Shown here: positions 1-8,224 of the stretch, in pieces
How the letters are laid out: each line of letters starts with the position of its first letter
Position numbering within the stretch: position 1 is the first letter of the stretch
Assembly: GCF_018476885.1 (NCBI RefSeq)
Contig: NZ_JAHCVJ010000001.1
Coordinates: forward strand, 124,001 to 188,000
Reading direction: 5' to 3'
DNA from: Geoanaerobacter pelophilus
Lineage (GTDB): Bacteria > Desulfobacterota > Desulfuromonadia > Geobacterales > DSM-12255
Length of the DNA stretch: 64,000 nucleotides
Position numbers and translations under genes: made by a program
The notes under the pieces: generated by a model
What the model saw: the letters and a program-made list of their open reading frames with translations, nothing else
What the model was told of the DNA's origin: nothing
Database searches by the model: none

Positions 1-54
1 CGGCAGGGCGGTATCGCCCTGATAAGAGACTGAAACATTATGGAGTTGGATCAT
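1..54 (-). CDS. ABC transporter ATP-binding protein, FtsE-like (5' fragment)
   Basis: Only the first 18 codons lie in the window, starting at the ATG on the complement of 52-54. The peptide begins MIQLHNVSVSYQGDTALP, the usual opening of an ABC ATPase (beta strand, then the aromatic A-loop 'SY' that stacks on ATP). FtsE proteins begin very similarly, so an FtsE-type subunit is the best guess, but LolD- or macrolide-exporter-type ATPases start alike. A GAAGTGA Shine-Dalgarno-like stretch precedes the start. It is the last gene seen in the minus-strand run that begins with the secretion cluster. The Walker motifs lie beyond the window, so the call rests on the N-terminus alone. Confidence 0.55.
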   Translation of the reverse strand, partial: MIQLHNVSVSYQGDTALP

Positions 55-109
55 AAAATCACTTCTGTATGGCTTTGATTATCTGTGGGAAGTTGCGATG
101 GGGTTTCAC

Positions 110-550
110 TTACCATTCATTATAAGCGGTACCAGTTGTTCCTATCAGGTTCGACCCGCTATGGACATCATAAACAGACCCTTCCACTTTGCTTCCGTCC
201 GTGGGCTGGGGAGGAGCCATTGTTTGCCAAGTATCGTTTTTCTTGGTAAAAGGGTCCGTCGGCAAAACGCGGAGATATTTCTTGTCTACCATCTCGGTTA
301 AGGAATCCGGGAATTTCCCCTGATCAGCATAATACTGGTCAATGGAAGTTCTGATGCTGTAGAGATTTTCCCTGAGGACCGCCTCCTGAGCCCTAAGGAT
401 GCCCATTCTGTAGTTAGGCACAGCGATAGCGGCTAGAATGCCGATGATCGAAACGACAATCATCAGCTCAATAAGTGTAAACCCTTTTCTGCCCTTGAGC
501 AGCCTGGCCAATCTCATGCCCGTTTTACCAATCCTTGTATTTTGTGCCAT
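110..550 (-). CDS. Type II secretion pseudopilin, GspG/OxpG-like
   Basis: 146 aa. A short basic leader is followed by a class III prepilin cleavage and methylation site (KGFTLIELMIVVSIIGILAA, residues about 23-42), with the conserved Glu at mature position +5 and one hydrophobic helix. The C-terminus contains DVHSGS and ends GTAYNEW, as in major pseudopilins of the GspG class. Such proteins build the short periplasmic piston of a T2SS after processing by a prepilin peptidase, which is not encoded here. The gene overlaps the upstream pseudopilin by 26 bp, so the two are translationally linked. From memory, the equivalent G. sulfurreducens gene is oxpG, needed for secretion of a multicopper protein and growth on insoluble oxides; synteny supports this but was not checked. 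Confidence 0.88.
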   Translation of the reverse strand: MAQNTRIGKTGMRLARLLKGRKGFTLIELMIVVSIIGILAAIAVPNYRMGILRAQEAVLRENLYSIRTSIDQYYADQGKFPDSLTEMVDKKYLRVLPTDPFTKKNDTWQTMAPPQPTDGSKVEGSVYDVHSGSNLIGTTGTAYNEW

Positions 551-1061
551 CTATAGCGGTCTCTTCACTAAGCGAATAAACGTCATACACATCTTCAACG
601 TCATCTGAAGCGGTCTTGCTATCAGGTTCATCCTTATAGGCACGCAGGCCCCACTTGGGTTCTTCGCCTTTCTTAACGGGGTTAAAAGGGTCAACCGGGA
701 TACGACGGAGAAACTTCTTCTTTGTCTGGTTTTTGTCGAGTCCCCCAAAGTCGTCGCCCTCTACCAGCAACTTCAAGCTTTTAGGATACCCAGAACTACT
801 GGCATTGGTTTGCAGACCTTGCGTAATCTTCTGCGCCTTTATCGCTTCATCATAAGCCTTCTTGTATTCGTCAAGTGCGGTGCGGATAGTTCTGAGGCTG
901 CGTCTAAGCTCAATCTCCTTGGTTCTCTTGGCAGTCAACTGCACGGAAGGAAGAACCAGACCGGCAAGTATGGTCAAAATAGCCATTGTGACAACAAGTT
1001 CCACAAGGCTCACGCCGGATCTGCAACCAACATATCTTCCAATAAACTTTTTAAGGTTCAC
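525..1061 (-). CDS. Second type II secretion pseudopilin
   Basis: 178 aa. The N-terminus carries a prepilin motif (GVSLVELVVTMAILTILAG, residues about 17-35) with Glu at +5 and a single helix. The C-terminus has VYDVYS followed by DGTKYKDW, the same ending pattern as the next gene (DVHS, then GTAYNEW), so the two look like tandem paralogues. A longer charged middle (residues 75-140, many Lys/Asp) sets this one apart. It may be a second major or a minor pseudopilin. It lies 1 bp after the secretin stop and overlaps the following pilin. Confidence 0.85.
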   Translation of the reverse strand: MNLKKFIGRYVGCRSGVSLVELVVTMAILTILAGLVLPSVQLTAKRTKEIELRRSLRTIRTALDEYKKAYDEAIKAQKITQGLQTNASSSGYPKSLKLLVEGDDFGGLDKNQTKKKFLRRIPVDPFNPVKKGEEPKWGLRAYKDEPDSKTASDDVEDVYDVYSLSEETAIDGTKYKDW

Positions 1062-1062
1062 G

Positions 1063-3810
1063 TTACTTTACTTCTACTACAGTGTTGTACGGTAGGGTTT
1101 CTATCTGCTTCCCCCCCTGCCCGATAAAATTAACTCCCATCAGGCCAAAACTAGCAGGTCCCTGGTTTCTCGCCTTAAAGGTAACAAGAGCTATTTTGCC
1201 ACTTCCATTAATAGCTGAACCGTCATCAGCTTTTGAAATATTGAAGGTTACCTGGCCGGTACTATTATCATTTGTCGCCCGGAATACCGGTTGTTTACCA
1301 TCACTTTTCAGAAGATCACCGGCTGATGCGCCAACAAATTCCACGAATATCGGGTCATAAGCGAGAACAAACGGAGCACTCTTAAGACCGCTGACGGCTG
1401 TTGCCTTTATCTCAATAACAAATTGATCTTTAATCTTTACCAAAGGAGGAGCAGCAATCGTCACTGAAACTCTGGATGGTTTCTGTTCCTGCTGCGGCGC
1501 CGGCGCTGGTTGTGATGCCTGAGCAGGTTTATCATTTGACGCCTTCGGTGTCGTCTGAGGAGCGACTGCGTCCTTTGCTGCTGCCGGTACATTTGCCGGC
1601 AACGGTGCTACTGCAGGCACTGCAATTTGTGAAGCGTTTTGGAGAGTCTGGGCTGGCGGCTGTTGCGCTGACGGTAATGGCTGAGGCACGGCTTTCCCGA
1701 CAACCGGGACAGCTGTAGTCGCAGGCTGGCTTGAATTAATTGTTTGGCCTTGTACCGGCGGCGTTACAGGCGGCGCTGGCGGAACCGGCGAGACAGCTGC
1801 AGGGGTAGCAGTTTGCAGCGGCTGTGGAGAAGCCTGCGTAGCCGGTGATTGCGCAGGGCTTGGCGACGAAACAGGTGGAGCAGGCTTAGGAGACGATGGG
1901 TAGAACAGCTGCGGCGGCTTCGCCGGTCCCTTGGCATCGTCTGTAATCTCTTCGGTATCAGAGACAAAAGAACCATAAGGCTTCTTAATGGACGGTTCGT
2001 CCTCGCGGCCGGACCAGAACTGAGCAGCATCTCCTTCGGGTACAGCGACGCCTCTTACAATACGCGGAGTAATGGCAAGAATTAGTTCTGACTTGTCGTT
2101 TGAGTCGTCGTTTCCTGTGAGCAGCGGACCAAGAATCGGAAGATCCCCAAGGATTGAAACCTTCTGCTTGGACCTGGTCTTGCTGTCCTGCATAAGGCCG
2201 CCGATAACACTGGTTTCACCGTCTTTGAGCGAAAGTACCGTATCAAGATTCCGGGTGCCGATGGTAACTACGGTCGTCAGAGAGGCAGAGTCACCGATCT
2301 TTTCTTTAGAGATGATGGAGCTGACCTCCAGACTCAGTTTCATATTAACTTCGTTGTTCAATTGAATGGTCGGCTCGGCATTTACCTTTACCCCAACGTC
2401 TACATACTGGACGTTGACACTAACCCCGCCGCCGGTCGGAGAAGAGGTTGTTGTTATCGGTACCCTGGTACCAACATTAAACTTGGCCTTTTCCCTGTTC
2501 TTGACCCGAATCTTAGGGGAAGCCAGGGTTTCGGCATTGGAAAGGGTCTTGCCAAAATTGAACGTAGCGCTGGGGACCGTCATATACCCTTGAAAATTCT
2601 TCCAGCTGAAGGCTTGCAAGAGATTTGACGGACTTACCACAGAAGTAGTGGTTGATGGAGTCGTTGATGACGCTGTAGTTGTCGTGTTCGTCAATGCGTC
2701 GGAAAAGAATGCACCTTGCGGAGTCCAGGTATTCATAGAAAGGGCGTATTTGCTCAGGACAAGCCCCAAGGACTCAGCATTTTTCTTAGAAACTTCAATC
2801 ACTTCTACTTCAAGCAACACCTCTGCATCCGGGACATCGTTGGCGTCAAGAATCCTCCCGGCAACCTCTATTACATCCGGGACATCACGAATCACAATAG
2901 CATTCATCTCTTCGTTAACATAGATCTTCTTAACTTGCAGCATGGTCCGGATCAGGTTTACCGCCTTTTTTGCATCAAGCTTGTTCAAGTAAAAGGTTTG
3001 AATCATCAAGTCTTCATACTGCTTAAGCTTTTCAGGACTCTTTGGGTATAGGATTATTGTGCTTTCGTTGAGTGTTTTCTTCCCCAATTTTTGAAGTCCG
3101 GTTATAACATCCAACGCCTGCTGAAAAGTGGCATTCTCCAGGTAAATGGTGATATTCGAATCCTTAATACCTTCGTCAAACACGAAATTGATCCCGGAAA
3201 GCTGGGTAATTATATTAAAGACATCCTTTAACTTGGCGTCCTTGAACTTGAGGGTTATCGGCTTCGATGACTTAAGATTCAACTCAGAGCCATCAAGCTT
3301 GGATTTGCGACCTTTCTGCAATTTGGTAATAGCTTCGCTTGCTTTTTCATTATCCGGATTAAACTCAAGCGCCTTCTGATATGCCTGAATGGCTTCGCGG
3401 GTTTTTCGGTTCTTTTCGAGTTCCTCGCCCTCTTTGAGGTATACCTGCGAGTTCCTGAGCTTTACCACCTTTTCGCTGGCCTGACGCGCCCTATCAAGCG
3501 AAGAATCAAGGGCTACTGCAGCCTGGAATTCTCGGAGAGCATCATCCAGATTGCCTTTCTCCTGATATTGCTCACCTTTATCCATATGCACCCGCGCAGC
3601 TTTCTCACTAACACCAAGAAAACGCAACCGGTACTCTCCCTCTTCAGGGCTTGCGGAAGCAGCCTCAGCGTATTTAACAACAGCCTCGTCAAGTCTCCCT
3701 TCAGCCTCAAGCTTCTGGGCCTTGCTGAACGTAGATCTCCCGCCGGAGCAACCAGCTATAGCCACCTGACATGCCAGCAATATTATGAAAATGGGTTTAA
3801 GTTTATGCAT
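1063..3810 (-). CDS. Secretin (GspD/PilQ family) with N-terminal TPRs and C-terminal cohesin domain
   Basis: 915 aa outer-membrane secretin. A lipoprotein-type signal (hydrophobic run ending AIAGCSGG, Cys at residue 20) precedes about three TPR-like repeats (residues 25-170). Then come an N0/STN domain (about 185-240, ITLKFKDAKLKDVF), an N1 ring domain (about 270-340) and the secretin core (about 430-625, with VPITTT, the DVGVKVNAEP segment and the GDLPILGPLL signature). A long Pro/Ala/Gln-rich linker (about 640-785) leads to a C-terminal beta-sandwich that fits the cohesin family. Secretins form the gated exit pore of T2SS and type IV pili. TPRs and cohesin are both outside the standard GspD layout. 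The gene lies between the PilP/GspC-like protein and the pseudopilins, all on one strand. Confidence 0.92.
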   Translation of the reverse strand: MHKLKPIFIILLACQVAIAGCSGGRSTFSKAQKLEAEGRLDEAVVKYAEAASASPEEGEYRLRFLGVSEKAARVHMDKGEQYQEKGNLDDALREFQAAVALDSSLDRARQASEKVVKLRNSQVYLKEGEELEKNRKTREAIQAYQKALEFNPDNEKASEAITKLQKGRKSKLDGSELNLKSSKPITLKFKDAKLKDVFNIITQLSGINFVFDEGIKDSNITIYLENATFQQALDVITGLQKLGKKTLNESTIILYPKSPEKLKQYEDLMIQTFYLNKLDAKKAVNLIRTMLQVKKIYVNEEMNAIVIRDVPDVIEVAGRILDANDVPDAEVLLEVEVIEVSKKNAESLGLVLSKYALSMNTWTPQGAFFSDALTNTTTTASSTTPSTTTSVVSPSNLLQAFSWKNFQGYMTVPSATFNFGKTLSNAETLASPKIRVKNREKAKFNVGTRVPITTTSSPTGGGVSVNVQYVDVGVKVNAEPTIQLNNEVNMKLSLEVSSIISKEKIGDSASLTTVVTIGTRNLDTVLSLKDGETSVIGGLMQDSKTRSKQKVSILGDLPILGPLLTGNDDSNDKSELILAITPRIVRGVAVPEGDAAQFWSGREDEPSIKKPYGSFVSDTEEITDDAKGPAKPPQLFYPSSPKPAPPVSSPSPAQSPATQASPQPLQTATPAAVSPVPPAPPVTPPVQGQTINSSQPATTAVPVVGKAVPQPLPSAQQPPAQTLQNASQIAVPAVAPLPANVPAAAKDAVAPQTTPKASNDKPAQASQPAPAPQQEQKPSRVSVTIAAPPLVKIKDQFVIEIKATAVSGLKSAPFVLAYDPIFVEFVGASAGDLLKSDGKQPVFRATNDNSTGQVTFNISKADDGSAINGSGKIALVTFKARNQGPASFGLMGVNFIGQGGKQIETLPYNTVVEVK

Positions 3811-3864
3811 CAGGTACTCTCCTTGCTAATTTACACTGGTTCAATACCCATTTCTAAACTGCAG

Positions 3865-4497
3865 CTACCTGCCGACAGTCCCTCTCGACTGCCCTGGTGC
3901 TGCCAACGGCTTGTTTTCTACAAGAGGGATAATTATTTCAGCTCCATCCGGAGACGTTATGACCAAAGCTTCATCAGTAATCGTTGAAACATCATATTTC
4001 CCAGCCAAACGATCACCTTTGTGCGCTAGGAAAATCTCTTTATTACTGGAAAGAAAAATTGTCTTTTTGTCCCCTTTTTTGAGAAACCCCAAGAACGTAA
4101 ATGCAGCCATGTCGCGCTGCACAGGTGTTGGCTCAGCAATCTGCGGAGCTACAGCAGGAACCGCTTTTGGAGTTGTTATTGGAGGAGCCTGGCGCTTGGG
4201 AGGTGGTGGTGGTAGAGGCAGTGGTAACGCTTTTTGCTCCTCATGAAATATCGGCTTAAAAATATTGCGTTTGTAGCCGGTAAATCGGGCATTATTTTGT
4301 CCCAGTAAGTCCAGACGCAACCTGATTTCTTCTGGAGCAGGCAGTGCGTTATTTGCTTTTTTAGGAGTTGCAATAGCTCCAGTAGTATATTTAAGAGTAG
4401 CTACGCTTTTTTGTTGCGGCATTCGCAAATAACTGGTCACGGATGCCCCTACGAGCAAAACCAGCAATAGAGCAAGAAGGGCTTTTTGCCTGTTCAT
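3865..4497 (-). CDS. PilP/GspC-like inner-membrane secretion protein
   Basis: 210 aa. One N-terminal membrane segment (residues about 5-24), a Pro-rich periplasmic linker (about 95-130, with repeated Pro next to Leu), then a small beta-rich domain (about 130-200: FTFLGFLKKGDKKTIFL, then HKGDRLAGKYDV) that resembles the homology region of GspC/PilP. That domain normally contacts the secretin N0 domain and links the inner-membrane platform to the outer-membrane pore. Its position between the PilO-like gene (4-bp overlap) and the secretin matches the pilM-N-O-P-Q order. Family assignment is by topology, domain pattern and place rather than by a diagnostic motif. Confidence 0.68.
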   Translation of the reverse strand: MNRQKALLALLLVLLVGASVTSYLRMPQQKSVATLKYTTGAIATPKKANNALPAPEEIRLRLDLLGQNNARFTGYKRNIFKPIFHEEQKALPLPLPPPPPKRQAPPITTPKAVPAVAPQIAEPTPVQRDMAAFTFLGFLKKGDKKTIFLSSNKEIFLAHKGDRLAGKYDVSTITDEALVITSPDGAEIIIPLVENKPLAAPGQSRGTVGR

Positions 4498-5042
4498 TGC
4501 CCCTCCAGCTTTAAATATACGGTCAGGTTAAGCTTCAGAGACACGATCTCCTCGGTTAATTTGGGGTTACTTAGTGAAATACTGTCTATTGAGACAATAT
4601 CGCGAAGTCGGCCTACATCTCCGATGAAACTCTTGATCGCTGCGTACCTGCCAGTTACAGTGAACCCTATTACATACGAAAGCATCTTTTCTGTCTTAAG
4701 AAGTTCAGGCTTGTAAGTGATCCCTCCCAAAGAAAGCGAATTCGATCTGGCAACTTCATAAATCTCACCAACTATCCGCGCCAAATCCTTCTTTGGTGCA
4801 ATCATGGCTTGCCAACGAATGATATCGGCGCTCCCCTTTTCAAAAGCCGCGCCCCTATCAAGAACCGTTCCCGATGATTTGCGTTTTTTGAACCACTCGT
4901 CATGTAATTGTACAAGCTTGGGCCGTTGATAGAAGTTAAGAAAGAGCATAAGCCCGATATTAATTATGACTATAGTGACAAGAACAATAATTGTCCTGAT
5001 GCGTACGTTAAGTATCTCCTTAAAATAAGCCTTATTTATCAT
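4494..5042 (-). CDS. PilO/GspM-like assembly platform protein
   Basis: 182 aa. One N-terminal membrane helix (IRTIIVLVTIVIINIGLMLF, residues about 16-35), a coiled-coil-prone stretch, then a periplasmic alpha/beta domain containing SLGGITYKPE and YVIGFTVTGRYAAIKSFI, typical of the ferredoxin-like fold in PilO and GspM. Together with the PilN-like neighbour it would form the inner-membrane arch that couples the ATPase/PilM unit to the pore. Its start overlaps the PilN-like stop and its end overlaps the next gene, so the block is probably one transcript with coupled translation. Confidence 0.78.
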   Translation of the reverse strand: MINKAYFKEILNVRIRTIIVLVTIVIINIGLMLFLNFYQRPKLVQLHDEWFKKRKSSGTVLDRGAAFEKGSADIIRWQAMIAPKKDLARIVGEIYEVARSNSLSLGGITYKPELLKTEKMLSYVIGFTVTGRYAAIKSFIGDVGRLRDIVSIDSISLSNPKLTEEIVSLKLNLTVYLKLEGQ

Positions 5043-5575
5043 ATCTTTACCTGACAGCTGATACTGAAAGTGATCCCCTTTTGTGCTTCACCAACCTTTG
5101 TATCATTCTGAGAGAGCAGATAAATATCGGAAAAGTTACTGGAACCTTCCATATTCTCAAGTAACTTTCTAAGATTAGCAAAACTTGAGGTTGTCCCTGT
5201 CAGTTTCAATGCCTTTTTCTTGGTATCTGGCTCAATTGCGCTCAGAGAAATGCCTTCCGGCACGACATTTTCAAGCATTTCAAGTAATCCAAGCCAGTTA
5301 AAAGACTTGCGGTAAATTACCCCGTTGGCAAAGCGTATCCGAGAGACCAAGTTCTGATATTCAGCCTCCGGTACGTTTCTACCCTTTGTCGAGGACTTTT
5401 GCTCCAAAGCTCGCAATTCGGAGTTGATTCTGTCTGCTTCTCCCCAATTGCTTGATATTTCGATAATGTTAACCGCTGAAAAAGCAATCAAAATAACAAA
5501 AACAACTGCAAACAGCAGGTTAAGCTGGCCGCGATTGATGTAGGTTCTTGTAGCTAGATTGATTGTCAGGCGCAT
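5039..5575 (-). CDS. PilN/GspL(C)-like assembly platform protein
   Basis: 178 aa. It begins MRLTINLATRTY, close to the PilN opening (INL.p..) that binds the PilM groove, followed by one transmembrane helix (residues about 19-40) and a periplasmic domain with VPEGISLSAIEPDTKKKALKL, typical of the PilN fold. Start and stop overlap the PilM-like gene and the PilO-like gene by 1 and 4 bases. The PilM-N-O trio replaces the fused GspL and GspM of a classical T2SS, which is why this cluster is a hybrid. Confidence 0.83.
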   Translation of the reverse strand: MRLTINLATRTYINRGQLNLLFAVVFVILIAFSAVNIIEISSNWGEADRINSELRALEQKSSTKGRNVPEAEYQNLVSRIRFANGVIYRKSFNWLGLLEMLENVVPEGISLSAIEPDTKKKALKLTGTTSSFANLRKLLENMEGSSNFSDIYLLSQNDTKVGEAQKGITFSISCQVKI

Positions 5576-6501
5576 CAGAGATTCCTCACTGCAGCACCAA
5601 AGGCAGCCGACATTTTGAACAGGGTTGCTGCATCAATATTGCATGACGGCGACAGACCCACAACCTTTGCCACATCAAGCAGAATCGGCTCCTGCTCGGT
5701 TGCATCCGCCATAATTGAACGGAACTCTTCAGCATGAGCATTATCAGTAAAGCAGTAAACCTTGCCACCAGAAAACCCTAGGTTTTTATCCTGACAAACA
5801 AGAAGAGAACTCGATATTTCGCGATAAACCCGGTTAACGGAAAAACCACGCCCTGCAAGTTCCTTTGTCCGATAAAAGGTAAGTATCCCCTGGTTAAAAA
5901 GCATTATGCTCAATACTCCCGCCATATGGGTGACAAAGAGATAATTCTCGCCAAGTGCAAGTTTATAAGCAAAAAGCTCGAACAAGCGAAATGAGGTAAA
6001 ATCTATCTGATTAGGCTCAAGCCCGGCTTCAACCAACAACTCTTCATACTGCTGGATTACCTGACGGCAAACTATCGAAACAAGGGCAGATATTTCACCG
6101 GAGCCTCGTTCCTGCAGAACCTGAAAGTCAAAATGAGCATCGTTGATATCAAAGGGAAAGTTTTTTTTAAGTTTCCAGCGGATTATATCAACAGCCTCTT
6201 CCCGGCTTTTGAAGCGGGTATCAAGATCCAAAAGTACCACGCGACCAGAGGCATCGGGAAGCGAAACCGCCGTTCTTGAGGTCTTCGCAAGTAGTTTTAG
6301 CGAAGTTTCGCGGACTGTTGCGACAAATGATGACTGCTGAAGAACATTCAGCTCCCGAAGTGAAACTCTGACTGTGTCAGCAGGGAAAACCCCCTCCTGT
6401 ACAGAATCTACTACCGGTTTCGAACGAGAGCCGCCAACCAGTGCCATGCGAACTCTGTCCGTAGCTATTTCTAAACCAATTGTCTTCCTGGAGAACATCA
6501 T
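5575..6501 (-). CDS. PilM-like actin-fold ATPase of the secretion platform
   Basis: About 308 aa. The N-terminus FSRKTIGLEIATDRVRMALV matches the actin/FtsA-like fold of PilM and of the cytoplasmic part of GspL, with a second subdomain around VTHMAGVLSIMLF. PilM links the GspE-type motor to PilN. Start choice: ATGs at 6501 and 6498 both follow GGAG (spacing 2 and 5), and 6501 overlaps the GspE stop as TGATG; a GTG at 6504 is less likely. No signal peptide or membrane segment is seen, in keeping with a cytoplasmic protein. Confidence 0.82.
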   Translation of the reverse strand: MMFSRKTIGLEIATDRVRMALVGGSRSKPVVDSVQEGVFPADTVRVSLRELNVLQQSSFVATVRETSLKLLAKTSRTAVSLPDASGRVVLLDLDTRFKSREEAVDIIRWKLKKNFPFDINDAHFDFQVLQERGSGEISALVSIVCRQVIQQYEELLVEAGLEPNQIDFTSFRLFELFAYKLALGENYLFVTHMAGVLSIMLFNQGILTFYRTKELAGRGFSVNRVYREISSSLLVCQDKNLGFSGGKVYCFTDNAHAEEFRSIMADATEQEPILLDVAKVVGLSPSCNIDAATLFKMSAAFGAAVRNL

Positions 6502-8222
6502 CACTCCACAAATGTAACCCGGTTGATCTCCCGGAGATTTGTTTCACCCCTCAGCACTTTTTCAACAGCTGATTCGCGAAGAAATACGGTGCCTGCCTCT
6601 CTTGCCGCTTTTTTCAGGAGGATCGCCGATGACTTTGCCACAATAAGTTCACGCAATTCATCATTTAAATCAAGTAGCTCAACAATTGCTGAACGGCCTC
6701 TATAACCTGTACCGTTACAGTCATCACACCCTTTTGCATCGAAGAAAGTAGCATCACGACATTTTTCAGGATCTATGCCGGATTCAATCAATACTTCATC
6801 TTTAATGGTTGTCGGAATTTTGCATTTTACACAAAGTCGTCTTACGAGCCTTTGCGCCATAACACAGTTAAGACATGAAACAAAATTGTAAGGGTCAATC
6901 CCCATATGGATAAAGCGCCCAAGCACATCAAAAACATTGTTGGCATGAACCGTTGTAAACACAAGATGCCCGGTAAGAGCCGACTGTACGGCGATCTGGG
7001 CCGTCTCTGGGTCTCGTATCTCTCCAACCATTATCTTATCAGGGTCATGTCTTAGAATTGAGCGCAGGCCTCTAGCAAATGTGAGACCTTTTTTTTCATT
7101 AACAGGTATCTGTACGATACCTTTAAGTTGGTACTCTACCGGGTCTTCAATAGTTATGATCTTCTCTTCGCCGGTATGGATTTCAGATAAAGCCGCATAC
7201 AGGGTAGTGGTCTTACCGGAACCTGTCGGACCTGTGACGAGAACCATCCCGTACGGCTCTCTTACCATCTTCCTCAACCGCTTGACTTCTCTCATTTCAA
7301 TTCCGAGAGTATCAAGAGTAAGCCCTTTCATGTCCTGGGCAATGCTCTCCTTATCAAGGATCCTTATTACAGCATCCTCTCCGTGAGCACTCGGCATGAT
7401 GGAAACCCTGAAGTCGATCGATTTATCGTTGATTTTAACCTTAAACCGACCATCTTGCGGAATACGCCGTTCAGAGATATCAAGTTCGCTCATTACTTTT
7501 AATCTGGAAATGATCGGACCCTGAAAATGCAGATCGATTGGGTCAGTAGCCTTGTAAAGAACCCCGTCAATCCGGTATTTGATAATTACACCATTCATTG
7601 CGGTTTCTATATGGATATCACTGGCTCGTCTGTTCAATGCATCGAGAATCGTTGAATTTACGAGCTTGATTATCGGGCTGGTGTCTGAGCTGATTTTTTC
7701 AACAGATAGGACCTCTTCACCCTTCTCTGTTTCTGTTACCAGCTGGAGCATGAAATCTTCGGAGACTTCTTTAAGGACCCTGCTAGTTCCTTCGCCACGT
7801 TTCAGTACCTGAGAAATCTGCGAGGCACTGGCAACTTTAATGATTATTGGCCGATCGAGAAGGATTTCCAGCTCATCAAGTTTAACGACATCGGTAGGAT
7901 CAGATATCGCGACCACGATGGATTCATCTTCCTGGGCTAACGGAACAAAGCTGAAGCGGTACATGATGTCGGGAGGAAAAGAGCTAAGAAGCTCCTCGTC
8001 AATTCGGAAACCTTGGAGATCGATAAAATCCACACCAAACTGCTCTGCAAGGGACTTCGCGAGAACATCTTCGGAAATTAGACCATCATCGAGGCATATC
8101 TCCCCAAAACGGTGTCCGGTGCTTTTAAGTTTGTCTATGGCATAACGCAGCTGATCAATGGTGAGATCACCATTTTCCAACATTAAATCGCCAAGTTTTT
8201 TCCTGGTCATCTGTAATGCCAT
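6501..8222 (-). CDS. Type II secretion/type IV pilus assembly ATPase GspE/PilB family
   Basis: About 573 aa. N-terminal MshEN/GspE-N domain (KKLGDLMLENGDLT, GVDFIDL), then the RecA-like motor with Walker [16 protein letters not shown] (about residue 330), the Asp box (TIEDPVEYQL), Walker B (ILRHDPDKIMVGEIRD), the His box (TGHLVFTTVHAN), and a C-terminal tetracysteine zinc module (CVKCK then CDDCNGTGYRGR). It hydrolyses ATP in the cytoplasm to drive pseudopilus growth. The ATG at 8222 is preferred over the TTG at 8228 because a TAGGT ribosome site lies 6 bases upstream. The start region overlaps or abuts the GspF stop at 8225. Confidence 0.95.
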   Translation of the reverse strand: MALQMTRKKLGDLMLENGDLTIDQLRYAIDKLKSTGHRFGEICLDDGLISEDVLAKSLAEQFGVDFIDLQGFRIDEELLSSFPPDIMYRFSFVPLAQEDESIVVAISDPTDVVKLDELEILLDRPIIIKVASASQISQVLKRGEGTSRVLKEVSEDFMLQLVTETEKGEEVLSVEKISSDTSPIIKLVNSTILDALNRRASDIHIETAMNGVIIKYRIDGVLYKATDPIDLHFQGPIISRLKVMSELDISERRIPQDGRFKVKINDKSIDFRVSIMPSAHGEDAVIRILDKESIAQDMKGLTLDTLGIEMREVKRLRKMVREPYGMVLVTGPTGSGKTTTLYAALSEIHTGEEKIITIEDPVEYQLKGIVQIPVNEKKGLTFARGLRSILRHDPDKIMVGEIRDPETAQIAVQSALTGHLVFTTVHANNVFDVLGRFIHMGIDPYNFVSCLNCVMAQRLVRRLCVKCKIPTTIKDEVLIESGIDPEKCRDATFFDAKGCDDCNGTGYRGRSAIVELLDLNDELRELIVAKSSAILLKKAAREAGTVFLRESAVEKVLRGETNLREINRVTFVE

Positions 8223-8224
8223 AA

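Noticed and set aside
2700-3400. A possible frameshift or rearrangement in the secretin because of the unusual domain order.
   Set aside because: The frame is open throughout and the domains follow in a regular order, so it is a real fused protein.
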